64,000 nt of DNA from the NCBI GenBank assembly GCA_949316495.1, contig OX439004.1, positions 11,816,536 through 11,880,535 of the forward strand, read 5' to 3'. Made by a program: the position numbers and the translations under genes. Below are positions 38,201 through 47,353 of the stretch, one piece after another. Origin of the DNA: Amphiduros pacificus (Eukaryota > Annelida > Polychaeta > Phyllodocida > Hesionidae). The stretch's first letter is position 1. Each line of letters starts with the position of its first letter. A model generated the notes under the pieces. It was not told where the DNA came from and ran no database searches. It saw only the letters and a list, made by a program, of their open reading frames with translations.

Positions 38201-41200
38201 TGGTGGAGTATAGGACAGAGTAGTGTGGTGGAGTATATGACAGAGTAGTTTGGTGGAGTATGTGACAGAGTAGTTTGCTGGGGTATGTGACAGAGTAGTT
38301 TGGTGGAGTATAGGACAGAGTAGTGTGGTGGAGTATATGACAGAGTAGTTTGGTGGAGTATATGACAGAGTAGTTTGGTGGAGTATATGACAGAGTAGTT
38401 TGGTGGAGTATATGACAGAGTAGTTTGGTGGAGTATATGACAGAGTAGTTTGCTGGGGTATGTGACAGAGTAGTTTGCTGGGGTATGTGACAGAGTAGTG
38501 TGGTGGAGTATGTGACAGAGTAGTTTGGTGGAGTATATGACAGAGTAATTTGGTGGAGTATATGACAGAGTAGTTTGGTGGAATATATGACAGAGTAGTT
38601 TGGTGGAGTATATGACAGAGTAGTTTGGTGGAGTATATGACAGAGTAGTTTGGTGGAGTATATGACAGAGTAGTTTGGTGGAGTATATGACAGAGTAGTT
38701 TGCTGGGGTATGTGACAGAGTAGTTTGCTGGAGTATATGACAGAGTAGTTTGATGGAGTATATGACAGAGTAGTTTGGTGGAGTATATGACAGAGTAATT
38801 TGGTGGAGTATATGACAGAGTAGTTTGGTGGAATATATGACAGAGTAGTTTGGTGGAGTATATGACAGAGTAGTTGGGTGGAGTATATGACAGAGTAGTT
38901 TGCTGGGGTATATGACAGAGTAGTTTGCTGGGGTATCAGGAAGCAGTTAGGTCTAATTATTAGGCAGAGTACTTGTTAAGAGTACTTGAAGAGCCGTTTT
39001 GGTAGAAATGAGCCATTATCGAGAGTGATTAAATGCAGTTTGAGGGAAATGAACATTTTGGTTCAGAACGAGTTTCTAGGATATTAGGAAAGATTTATTA
39101 ATGACGTAACAACAGTGGGCATGCTGAACAAACTATTTGATTTTCCGATTTAGTTTTGTGTTAAAACAAATAATAATACCTCTGATAAATATATTTTAGA
39201 TAAATTAAGCAACATTGGGCATCTTTTTGATCTGTGGAAGTGAATATCTGCTATAAACCATCAAATGGTCTGCAAAGGTCACTCTCTGAAATCAAGGGAT
39301 TCAATATTGATAGAAACCATGATTATAATATCTAAACCATAGATTGGGCACCAGTGTAGATATGAAAAACAATACCTATCGTCGACAGCCCAATCATAAA
39401 AGAGCATAAAATGTGTGCAAATGCGTTTTATAACTTGGTTTTTATTTGTTGTTTACACCGCTCACATCTGGCAATGAAGTAAACAATATGACAAATCAAA
39501 GATCGCTGTAGTTTAATATGACGCAGAGGAAACCAAATATGTGACCTTACCTGCGCACGCATCTGAGACTAGGTGGTACAGCGCCCCCTGGCTTGACAAG
39601 CTGATCTGGTTTAAGTATCGGTGCCTGTGAACCCTCTCAACCTTGTCTCGTGTTCACAGCATGGAGTGTGTTATCCACTTACTTGCATGTCAAAATACCT
39701 AGACACTTTGACAAGTCTATTATGGTCAAGGTAGGGTGCTTTTTGCCAACTGACCCTTGCCCACCCTTCTTTTATGCATTCATCATCACACACCTCATGT
39801 TTCACCATAATACACATACCTCACTCAGTCTCACTGTGATTAAAAAATCTATCGGTTTATCATATACGGGACTTGTATCACATTTTAATTATTGGTCATG
39901 TCTGTATTGTGAAATATTTGATTTTTTGTTTTATATTGGTCAATCACAGTTATCAAGTTGCCCTGCTTATTAACATGATGTCCTATGGGGCCAGTACCCT
40001 CGTCCCACTGGTCATGTGGTGAGAGCCCAGGTTTCCCTATCATCTATGTCATGCAGGTTTTATAGCTGACCAATATCACATTGCACATGTCTGCATTTCA
40101 CATGTACATTTATTGGAAAGTTGCAATGATCTATTGCCCAATAAACCAGTCATCAGGGCCATGATACACTGTGATATAATTACCTTGATCCCACACACTG
40201 CTCATCAGGGCCAAGATACACTGTGATATAAGTACCTTGATCCCACACACTGCTCATCAGGGCCAAGATACACTGTGATATAAGTACCTTGATCCCACAC
40301 ACTGCTCATCAGGGCCAAGATACACTGTGATATAAGTACCTTGATCCCACACACTACTCATCAGGGCCAAGATACACTGTGATATAAGTACCTTGATCCC
40401 ACACGCTGCTCATCAGGGCCAAGATACACTGTGATATAAGTACCTTGATCCCACACACTGCTCATCAGGGTCATGATACACTGTGATATAAGTACCATGA
40501 TCCCACACACTGCTCATCAGGGTCATGATACACTGTGATATAAGTACCTTGATCCCACACACTGCTCATCAGGGCCAAGATACACTGTGATATAAGTACC
40601 TTGATCCCACACACTGCTCATCAGGGCCATGATACACTGCAATATAAGTACCTTGATAACACTCGCTGCTCATGATACACTGCAGATTAAGTACCTTATT
40701 CACCGCCCATGCAATTTTTATCTTCTCAGAATCGCTGATCACAAGTGTCAATATACTCAGAACCTCATGCACAATATAAGTGGAAATCAACTCAGAAACT
40801 AAGCTAATATAGCTGTCAATCTACAAAGTCTCTTGTGCCATATATGTTTTGATCAACCTCAGAGACCCATTCTTATCTTGCAGTTTGAAACTCTTAAAAC
40901 TATGAATTTTCAACAACTAGTATAATTCGTCAACCATTTTGCTTTGTATCAGCCAGAAATTGTTTTTAATTCTAACCAAATTCAGTCTGTCACTTATAAA
41001 ATTATGATAAAAAAATCGATACATACCCTCAACACGAATACAGTGCGCACTACTTCGTATATATTTTTAAAGACAAGTTTGAATGTTTATTGAGGTCATG
41101 ACATTATCATGAGAGTTGTCATGAGATAATCAACTAGACAGTCTTGTGTCATGAACATTACCCAAGATAATGACCAATGGAAATTACCAAAGATAATGAC

Positions 41201-43979
41201 CAGTGATAATTACCCAAGATAATGACCAATGATAATGACCATTATCATATTATATTATTATTATCATTTTTTTTTATTTTTTATTTTTTGTTTACTTCAA
41301 ACTTTTCTTTATCATACAGACAAGGTGTACATTTGCGGGGGTTTCAACGGCCAAGAATGCCTGAGTTCGGCTGAATGTTTTGACTCGGTGACCAACCAAT
41401 GGACCCTGCTACCCTCCATGAGGAACCGGCGCAGCGGGGTGGGTGTGATCGCTCACGGCAGCTTCGTCTACGCCCTGGGCGGCTTCAACGGCATCACAAG
41501 GATGAACAACGGGGAGCGGTGGAATGAGCGCACCAACCAGTGGACCACCATCCCAGAGATGTACAGCCCGCGCAGCAACTTTGCCATTGAGGTCAGAAAA
41601 GTTTTATCAATTTTACCCTGTCCTCACCAGGTTGATGATAATGATAATTTAACATTGGGTGTGTCGTGGGAAAGGGATGATAAAAGAAACAGGTAAATGC
41701 CATGAGATTGATAAGCTTTTGAGTAGTTTATTGATACCAATCAAGCCACGTATGGTTGAAAAATATATTACTTAGATATTGACATTAAGTATTACACAAT
41801 TGGATCAATCTATAAAATTAAAACACTGAAAATAATTAGACACAATTATTATTATTTAAAAAAAATAAAATCAAAGATATGGATAAATGATTGTCAAGTC
41901 AGATGTGAATATAATACACATTGGTCAATATTTTCAGGAGGCATTGACACATTACAACCCTAATATATTTTACAAACACATATTACGGTGACAAAAAACG
42001 AACCACCGGCGGGACTCGAACCCGCAATCCCCGGCTTGCTCTTCCAGGTTGCTAGCTAATGGCGACCTATCGGCGGTAGGAGGCCGATGCCTTATCCATT
42101 GGGCCACGATGGCTTCGTGCTTGCACTGCGTGCTTCCAATTTTGTTAATGTAACAATGAATATTATTTAAAAAAATTATATGTCATTTTTCAAGAGAGTT
42201 AATTTCAATAAGTGATATTATTTGTTGACATTTGAAAAAGTTCAAGTGGGAAGAAGAGATGGTTTTTTCAATATTTGATTGTGAATACACTTTTGTTGGC
42301 CATATTTTCAGAAATATTCCTGAGAATTGCATGGCATATTCAAACATACATATTACGGTGACAAAAATCGAACCACCGGCGGGACTCGAACCCGCAATCC
42401 CCGGCTTGCTCTTCCAGGTTGCTAGCTAATGGCGACCTATCGGCGGTAGGAGGCCGATGCCTTATCCATTGGGCCACGATGGCTTCGTGCTTGCACTGCG
42501 TGCTTCCAATTTTGTTAATGTAACAATGAATATTATTTAAAAAAATTATATGTCATTTTTCAAGAGAGTTAATTTCAATAAGTGATATTATTTGTTGACA
42601 TTTGAAAAAGTTCAAGTGGGAAGAAGAGATGGTTTTTTCAATATTTGATTGTGAATACACTTTTGTTGGCCATATTTTCAGAAATATTCCTGAGAATTGC
42701 ATGGCATATTCAAACATACATATTACGGTGACAAAAATCGAACCACCGGCGGGACTCGAACCCGCAATCCCCGGCTTGCTCACACAGGTTGCTAGCTAAT
42801 GGCGACCTATCGGCGGTAGGAGGCCGATGCCTTATCCATTGGGCCACGATGGCTTCGTGCTACTGTGGTATTTTGTAATTTAGCTTCTCATTTGTTTGAC
42901 ATCCTTGTAAGTCGTATGTCAGTATTTGGAATCATAAGTATTTAATTTATAAACGTTCATAAAAAAATACAACAAAAGTATTAAAAATATCAGCATCCAC
43001 GATGTGCCTATTCAAAATATTGAAAATATTGAAAATCACTGCACGAATATTCACAATTTGAGCATTCAGAATATGAGTATTTGCAATGTGGGTATTCACA
43101 CCTCACTGAGTAATCACTGCATGATCATTCTTAATATGAGTATTCACTGTATGAGAATTCACAATATCAGTATTTACTGAATGAGTTTCACAAAATTGAT
43201 TGCTCGTATTCACATTATAAATAATCACAACTTGAACATTCACAAAACACGGGATTTTTTCACAATATCACTATCCACTGCATGGAAATTCACAATATCA
43301 GTGCTCACTGACTGAGTACTAGGTCTAGTATTCACTACATACGTTTTCATAATATAAATATCCATACTATTAGTGATACCAAGATGAGTATTCACGATAG
43401 TGGTATTCACAATATGGTTTTGGGGTGCTAAGTTGAGGGAAGGGTGCTTTGATAATAAAAAAACATTCTAACTCTCATGATATTGATATTGGTTGCAGGT
43501 GATAGATGATATGATATTTTCAATTGGAGGGTTCAACGGTGTTACAACTATATTCAACGTAGAATGCTTTGACTCGTCAGCGGAGGAATGGTCTGTTGAT
43601 ACATAGAGAAAGTATAAAACTATATTTTCTCTATGGTTGATAATATCATTTTTAAGTAACTTTTTTTTAACAATCTGTACTATGTATAGTATGAATTTAT
43701 TGACTTTTCTCAAAATGCACGGATTTGTAGATGTCCAACATTCTATGTTTTACCATTTTATGTCATATCCTTTTAACAAGTTTGCCATATGTTAATACAA
43801 ACTAAAGATAGCGTCCTTAATGAGTCAAGTAATGTTTATCTGTTCACAGGTTGGATTGTACAGATATGAACATTTACAGAAGTGCACTTAGCGCATGCGT
43901 GGTGAAGGGTCTCCCCAACGTTCGAGACTACATTCACAAGGACCGCACCAAAGCAGAAGACAAAAAGAAACGAACATAA
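23244..43979 (+). CDS. KLHL10: KLHL10, BTB-BACK-kelch adaptor of Cullin-3 ubiquitin ligase (complete, nine coding exons)
   Basis: KLHL10 is known as a CUL3 substrate adaptor needed in late spermatogenesis. Coding exons are 23244-23688, 24765-24910, 25180-25296, 26051-26297, 26497-26644, 27590-27759, 41320-41591, 43499-43590 and 43850-43979. Phases agree throughout and give 588 residues (human 608). The BTB domain is at about residues 26-140 (LCDAVIKVEDGEFPVHRAIV, YFRALFTNGM, EYAYTRETVVT). BACK is at about 145-240. Six kelch repeats run from about 280 to 570, with GGWSGGSPTN, GGFDGMDYFNSV, GGFDGHVRQNTAERY, GGFNGQECLSSAECF, GGFNGITRMNNGERW and GGFNGVTTIFNVECF. GGWSGGSPTN, PRAYHG and QRSDASATTL are shared with human KLHL10. 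The basic tail ends in DKKKRT. Intron 6 (27760-41319) is 13.5 kb and full of minisatellites; intron 7 holds three antisense tRNA genes; intron 3 holds an array derived from exon 3. Confidence 0.97.
23689..24764 (+). other. KLHL10 intron 1, no gene seen
   Basis: AT-rich intron. A weak inverted pair (ATTGGCCAGTCATTTGCCGC at about 24203, and TGCGGCATCTGGCCAT at about 24397) hints at a decayed MITE. A short TAACTTTCTGACAAAAAA duplication lies near 24560-24640. Confidence 0.5.
25090..25155 (+). mobile_element. Second copy of the retroposon tail, in KLHL10 intron 2
   Basis: CAAGCGCTATGAACAGAC, TCTGGTATCAGCGGTATATAA and a TTATTATTTA tail match the 63-bp insertion at 12480-12542. This is probably the 3' end of a SINE or LINE family in this genome. 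The family is not assigned. Confidence 0.55.
25264..25985 (+). repeat. Exon-derived minisatellite, units of about 62 bp, in KLHL10 exon 3 / intron 3
   Basis: The last about 30 bp of exon 3 (ACCTACTTTGTGGAAAAAGT then CAAG), its donor GTAT and about 30 bp of intron (ACTATATATAGGAATATTAT) are repeated about eleven times. Most copies keep CAAG|GTATAA, so the intron begins with a ladder of donor-like sites. The last copies are diverged. Read-through past the true donor meets a stop at once (AAG GTA TGA). Confidence 0.95.
26645..27589 (+). other. KLHL10 intron 5, no gene seen
   Basis: AT-rich intronic sequence between the exons ending at 26644 and beginning at 27590. No exon, RNA gene or clear repeat is recognised. 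Confidence 0.6.
28140..29340. repeat. Degenerate minisatellite in KLHL10 intron 6
   Basis: The words CTTGACCTTATCC and TATGATA(GACAC) recur irregularly about every 25-35 bp, most clearly from 28680 to 29330. Spacing and sequence have drifted, so this looks like an old array. Confidence 0.7.
29990..30260 (-). other. GC-rich island in KLHL10 intron 6, possible retroelement relic
   Basis: This block is much more GC-rich than its surroundings. A minus-strand reading has a short CxxC...H stretch (CTGCDKWGH) that weakly recalls a gag-type zinc knuckle, followed by a P/R-rich run. If it is an LTR-element fragment it is small, broken and old. No terminal repeats or other domains are visible, so the assignment is tentative. 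Confidence 0.25.
30455..32475. repeat. 39-bp minisatellite, about 50 units, in KLHL10 intron 6
   Basis: Units of 39 bp contain AACAAAACATTCTTGACATC and TCACTCTATTATCCAGGGT. Variants (TTCCAC for TCTCAC, GGCAAC for GGTAAC, AACAAC for AACAAA) are arranged in longer blocks: about 31400-31640 and 31760-32000 are near-copies. Both strands stay open for hundreds of codons (13-residue peptide period), which is expected from a 39-bp period without stops. Confidence 0.97.
32476..33519. other. KLHL10 intron 6, unique stretch
   Basis: The first about 200 bp are decayed units of the 39-bp array (GACACCCAACTC, GACACTCCACTC). The rest is AT-rich unique DNA with no supported exon or RNA gene. Confidence 0.5.
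33520..34090. repeat. Minisatellite of about 33-bp units, split by an insertion
   Basis: Four to five units of the type TGACCACTGAAAGCTTTCAA followed by GTAATATTTCC lie at about 33537-33693. A single unit (AAGTAATATTCTCCTGACCA) resumes at about 34060. The about 360 bp between them is the SINE-like insertion listed separately. Confidence 0.85.
33695..34055 (+). mobile_element. tRNA-headed SINE-like element inserted in the 33-bp array
   Basis: An RNA polymerase III A box (TAGCACAGTTGG, 33732-33743) and B box (GGTTCAACTCC, 33800-33810, one mismatch from consensus) sit near its left end. The B box lies in a perfect five-pair T-arm (GTGGG/CCCAC). The acceptor stem does not pair and the A-B spacing is long, so it is not a working tRNA gene. 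About 200 bp of body with A-runs follows. Flanking minisatellite units on both sides delimit the insertion. Confidence 0.6.
34091..34744. other. KLHL10 intron 6, unique stretch
   Basis: Unique sequence between the 33-bp and 49-bp arrays. No exon, RNA gene or transposon end is recognised. Confidence 0.5.
34745..36035. repeat. 49-bp minisatellite, about 26 units, in KLHL10 intron 6
   Basis: Units contain TTAGATGATTGTATCTGGGT, CAGGGACTAAGACATAGGAC and ATGAGGACC. Units are highly similar, with recurring variants (GATGCTTG, ACACGAGG, GGCATAGG) that mark local block duplications. Confidence 0.97.
36036..36724. other. KLHL10 intron 6, unique stretch
   Basis: Unique sequence between two arrays. An uninterrupted plus-strand reading of about 98 codons (from 36251) has no recognisable motif and no splice support. 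I call nothing here. Confidence 0.5.
36725..38935. repeat. 25-bp minisatellite, about 88 units, with higher-order repeats
   Basis: The unit is GAGTATATGACAGAGTAGTT plus TGGTG, in a strict 25-bp register. Variants alternate between GGTGGAGTATATG and GCTGGGGTATGTG types. The rare variant GACAGACTAG recurs at about 37114, 37389, 37564, 37689 and 37964, at spacings of 275, 175, 125 and 275 bp (11, 7, 5 and 11 units). This indicates larger segments duplicated in register. Confidence 0.97.
38936..40144. other. KLHL10 intron 6, unique stretch
   Basis: AT-rich, non-coding. Nothing with motif or splice support is seen. Confidence 0.5.
40145..40690. repeat. 52-bp minisatellite, about 10 units
   Basis: Units contain CTGCTCATCAGGGCCAAGAT, ACACTGTGATATAAGTACCT and TGATCCCACACA. 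The last two units are diverged. Confidence 0.96.
41150..41245. repeat. Short AT-rich tandem repeat just upstream of KLHL10 exon 7
   Basis: GATAATGACCAATG / GATAATTACCCAA words repeat about every 24 bp, then pass into (TTA)n and a T-rich tract that forms the polypyrimidine region of the exon 7 acceptor at 41318-41319. Confidence 0.75.
41993..41998 (-). terminator. RNA polymerase III terminator of tRNA copy 1
   Basis: A run of six T on the minus strand begins three bases after the discriminator of the tRNA at 42001-42113. Confidence 0.85.
42001..42113 (-). tRNA. tRNA-Arg(CCU) with a 40-nt intron, copy 1
   Basis: On the minus strand the gene is 73 nt of mature tRNA plus a 40-nt intron. The acceptor stem GCCATCG pairs with CGGTGGT (G1-U72 and U5-G68 wobbles). 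The T-arm is GCGGG-TTCGAGT-CCCGC and the D-arm is GGCCCAATGGATAAGGC. The anticodon stem TCGGC pairs with GCCGG. The anticodon CCT is at 42080-42078. The intron is 42076-42037, after position 37; removing it leaves loop CTCCTAA, exactly as in animal tRNA-Arg(CCU). Both internal promoter boxes are intact and a T6 terminator follows. The gene is antisense within KLHL10 intron 7. Confidence 0.93.
42363..42367 (-). terminator. RNA polymerase III terminator of tRNA copy 2
   Basis: A run of five T on the minus strand begins four bases after the discriminator of the tRNA at 42371-42483. Confidence 0.85.
42371..42483 (-). tRNA. tRNA-Arg(CCU) with a 40-nt intron, copy 2
   Basis: Identical to copy 1 in the mature tRNA and in the intron (42446-42407), shifted by exactly 370 bp. 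The pol III boxes and a T5 terminator are intact. The only nearby change from copy 1 is in the trailer. Confidence 0.93.
42733..42737 (-). terminator. RNA polymerase III terminator of tRNA copy 3
   Basis: A run of five T on the minus strand begins four bases after the discriminator of the tRNA at 42741-42853. Confidence 0.85.
42741..42853 (-). tRNA. tRNA-Arg(CCU) with a 40-nt intron, copy 3
   Basis: The mature part is identical to copies 1 and 2. The intron (42816-42777) differs only near its 3' end (GTGTGAGCA instead of GAAGAGCA-type sequence). Its 5' leader differs from the others because the tandem unit ends here. A conserved tRNA body with change confined to the intron suggests a working gene. 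Confidence 0.92.
42950..43410. repeat. Degenerate minisatellite in KLHL10 intron 7
   Basis: ATGAGTATTCAC, CACAATAT and GAGTATT words recur at irregular 20-35-bp spacing up to about 90 bp before exon 8. It looks like an old array. Confidence 0.7.
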
Positions 43980-43986
43980 GAGCTCC

Positions 43987-43992
43987 AATAAA
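43987..43992 (+). other. Candidate KLHL10 polyadenylation signal
   Basis: AATAAA lies 7 bp after the KLHL10 stop codon. Another AATAAA follows at about 44296, which would give a more usual 3' UTR. Either or both may be used. Confidence 0.45.
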
Positions 43993-45354
43993 TTTCAACA
44001 GCTAGTTATTTATGAACCTACATTTTACAATATACATAGTTATGCATTTTTTTTTATCACAAGTCTAATTGAAGTCTCATAGATTAAACAATATTAATGG
44101 AAGTCCCATAATTACTTAATATGAAATATGCTAACAGTAAATATATGAACCTGATAGTTTATTTTGAAAAAAATGATTGGTCTGTAGCAAGACGATATGC
44201 CTTTAGCTGGCTATTGGTTCTAGTATTTATCAAGAATTTCCATATATGTTAACTTTTTTCATTTCATAGCAAAACATGTTAAAGTTACTAGACAATAAAA
44301 TATTTTTATCCAAGGATGAAAAGTGGTTGTCATGGATAAAACATGAAAAATAAGCATGAAAGTATTGAAATGGACATGAAATGATAACACGTAGATGGAT
44401 AAATAATTACATGAAAGGAAGACATAAATATGAAATCATAATAAATGAGCAATTGGTTGGAAAAAATCCCTGGTCTGTGAATTATAGACAATTAAATACG
44501 TCTAACATCGCCCTGCCTATATTAGTGTTAGACATTATGTTCATCTAATGTCGTCCAAACAGTCAATACTATCAGACATTGAAAACAATGTTTAAATATC
44601 TCTGATATTATATGGAAGATACAATTAGTAAATACATAGATAAATGTATCAATAAAATAAATCCCATGAGTGACAGTGAAGTTTAAACATTCTGAATGAG
44701 CCACTGTGTGCACAGGCAAGGTATTCTAATTTCATATGGTCTTTATAATAAGTTAGTTACCGTGGATGTATTGGTGCAGGTATCAGACCTGTGGGGTGCA
44801 TCTCACCATGAATCTGCATCAGAAGGTAACCAAGTATGTTTTTTTGGCAATCTACCTATGCTAATTGCTGCTAAGGGGGCTGTTGCCATAATGACCTATT
44901 CCCTAATATAGATCTTTCTCATTACAATCTGCTTTTAGTTTTTCAATTTTTTGACAGTAGAAATATCTTCATTTCATGTTGTTTAACCTATCTTTTTTTC
45001 ATAACCATTTAAAACTGTTTTCTACTTCTCACTGAAGTGCGGTGTCAACAGACATGACCCTTTCTGCAACAACATCATCTTCAAAAAATTCACATTTCTT
45101 GCATTGATAAAAATGCTCTGTGCAAATAAAGTTCTCATTGTCCATTTTATGGTGCATACATGAAAATTACTGAGGAGTGTCTTTAGAAAATATTCACCAA
45201 GTTCTGTCTGAACTTTGCAGCTGTCTGAGCTGGGATAAGATCACAAGGCGCCTGATCATTGTGTGGCCATCTCCCTAATAGGAACCTGTCCACATTGATG
45301 TCCACACTGCCTCTGTACTTGGGAATGTTTCTAGCAGCTTTAAGAATAGGATAA
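43993..45354. other. Intergenic region downstream of KLHL10
   Basis: Probably includes the KLHL10 3' UTR. At 45183-45350 a minus-strand open stretch with non-repetitive composition (KYRGSVDINVDRFLLGRWPH) runs into the neighbouring array. I cannot match it to a family and see no clear acceptor, so it is noted and not called. Confidence 0.4.
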
Positions 45355-46985
45355 ATCTGTCCCTCCCCCGAGTCCCTCCCCTGAGTCTCTCCCCTGAATC
45401 TCTCCTCTGAGTCCCTCCCCTGAGTCTCTTCCCGTAATCTCTCCCGTGAGTCTCTCACTTGCGTCTCTCCCCTGCGTCTCTCCCCTACTTCTCTCCCCTG
45501 AGTCCCTCCCCTGAGTCCCTCCCCTGAATCTCTCCCCTGAGTCTCTCCCCTGAGTCCCTCCCCTGAATCCCTCCCCTGAGTCTCTTCCCTGAGTCCCTCC
45601 CCTGAATCTCTACCCTGAGTCTCTCCCCTGAATCCCTCCCTGAGTATCTCCCCTGAATCTCTCCCCTGAGTGTCTCCCCGAGTCTCTCCCCTGAATCCCT
45701 CCCCTGAGTCCCTCCCCTGAATCTCTCCCCTGAGTCTCTCCCCTGAATCCCTCCCTGAGTCTCTCCCCTGAATCTCTCCCCCGAGTCTCTCCCCTGAGTC
45801 TCTCCCCTGAGTCTCTCCCCTGAGTCCCTCCCCTGAATCTCTCCCCTGAGTCCCTCCCCTGAATCCCTCCCCTGAGTCTCTCCTCTGAGTCCCTCCCCTG
45901 AATCTCGCCCCTGAGTCTCTCCCCTGAATCCCTCCCTGAGTCCCTCCCCTGAATCTCTCCTCTGAGTCTCTCCCCTGAGTCCCTCCCCTGAATCTCTCCC
46001 CTGAGTCTCTCCCCTGAATCCCTCCCTGAGTCTCTCCCCTGAATCTCTCCCCTGAGTCCCTCCCCTGAGTCCCTCCCCTGAGTCTCTCCTCTGAGTCCCT
46101 CCCCTGAATCTCGCCCCTGAGTCTCTCCCCTGAATCCCTCCCTGAGTCCCTCCCCTGAATCTCTCCCCTGAGTCCCTCCCCTGAATCTCTCCCCTGAGTC
46201 TCTCCCCTGAATCTCTCCCCTGAGTCCCTCCCCTGAGTCCCTCCCCTGAATCTCGCCCCTGAGTCTCTCCCCTGAATCCCTCCCCTGAATCTCTCCCCTG
46301 AGTCTCTCCCCTGAATCCCTCCCCTGAATCCCTCCCCTGAATCTCTCCCCTGAGTCCCTCCCCTGAATCTCTCCCCTGAGTCCCTCCCCTGCATCCCTCC
46401 CTGAGTATCTCCCTGAATCCCTCCCTGAGTATCTCCCCTGAATCCCTCCCCTGAGTCTCTCCCCTGAGTATCTCCCCTGAATCTCTCCCCTGAGTCTCTC
46501 CCCTGCGTCTCTCCCCTGAATCTCTCCCCTGAGTCTCTCCTCTGAGTCCTTCCCCTGAGTCTCTCCCCCGAGTCTCTCCCCGAGTCTCTCCTCTGAGTCC
46601 CTCCCCTGAATCTCTCCCCTGAATCTCTCCTCTGAGTCCATCCCCCGAGTCTCTCCCCCGAGTCTCTCCTCCGAGTCCCTCCCCTGAATCTCTCCTCTGA
46701 ATCTCTCCCCTGAGTCTCTCCCCTGAATCTCTCCCCTGAGTCTCTCCCCTGAATCTCTCCCCTGCATCTCTTCCCTCAGTCCCTATCCTCAGCCCCTCCC
46801 TCATTCCCCTCACCCCATCCTCTTGGCTCAGTCCCTCCCTCAGTCCCTCCCCTCAGTCCCCTCCCCTCAGTCCCCTCCCCTTATTCCCCTCCCCTCAGTC
46901 CCCTCCTCTCAGCCCCTCCCCTCCCCTTACTCCCCTCACCCAATCCTCTTGGCTCATTCCCTCCTCTCATTCCCCTCAGATTATA
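45355..46985. repeat. 13-bp minisatellite with periodic G4 runs (minus strand)
   Basis: About 110 units of CCTGAGTCTCTCC-type sequence (C/T variants; GAATC for GAGTC) fill 45355-46790. A more diverged CCCCTCAGTCCCCT zone extends to about 46985. The minus strand has GGGG about every 13 nt. All three minus-strand frames are open for roughly 400 codons with the same 13-residue period, so the predicted R/G/E-rich peptides are period artefacts. Confidence 0.97.
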
Positions 46986-47353
46986 TATCCATTTTCTAGT
47001 TTTAAAACTGAATTTATCATGACTCAAATGCTCATAAATAGCATCAGAAACGTGTTGTTGCTACAATATATTAATATATCAACACCTCATTTATGTCTGA
47101 AACCGGCGCTACAGTGATAATCATACAAAAGATTTCAAATTATAAAAACTGAATTTTGCAATGGCGATATTGCATTTCATAAAATATTGTTCAGTTTATA
47201 AGTAGCTTGACAATGTATATATGTGACACGCGGCATTATGAACTTCATTTATCAGATAAAAAAAAGAAATGTATATGCGTTGAAGATCCCCCACAGACCA
47301 AAAAGTTAACGTTTTTAGAAAACTCTAAAACAAATCTATATTGAGCAAACAAT
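46986..47353. other. Upstream region of the small membrane-protein gene
   Basis: AT-rich sequence between the 13-bp array and the ATG at 47354. No clear TATA box or other promoter element is identified. Confidence 0.4.

Larger units (their letters stand above)
41975..42862. repeat. 370-bp tandem repeat carrying tRNA-Arg genes
   Basis: Three tRNA genes lie exactly 370 bp apart (42001, 42371, 42741). The spacers between copies 1-2 and 2-3 are near-identical, including ATTGTGAATACACTTTTGTT and AATTGCATGGCATATTCAAA. Similarity stops just after the third gene, where the flank changes from CTTGCACTGC to CTACTGTGG. Confidence 0.95.

Noticed and set aside
36725-38935. CRISPR-like regular array
   Set aside because: Units are contiguous 25-bp copies without unique spacers, in an animal intron.
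45183-46813. Minus-strand R/G/E-rich proteins of about 385-440 residues
   Set aside because: All three frames read the same 13-residue period of a 13-bp repeat. The unique tail at 45183-45350 lacks splice or homology support.
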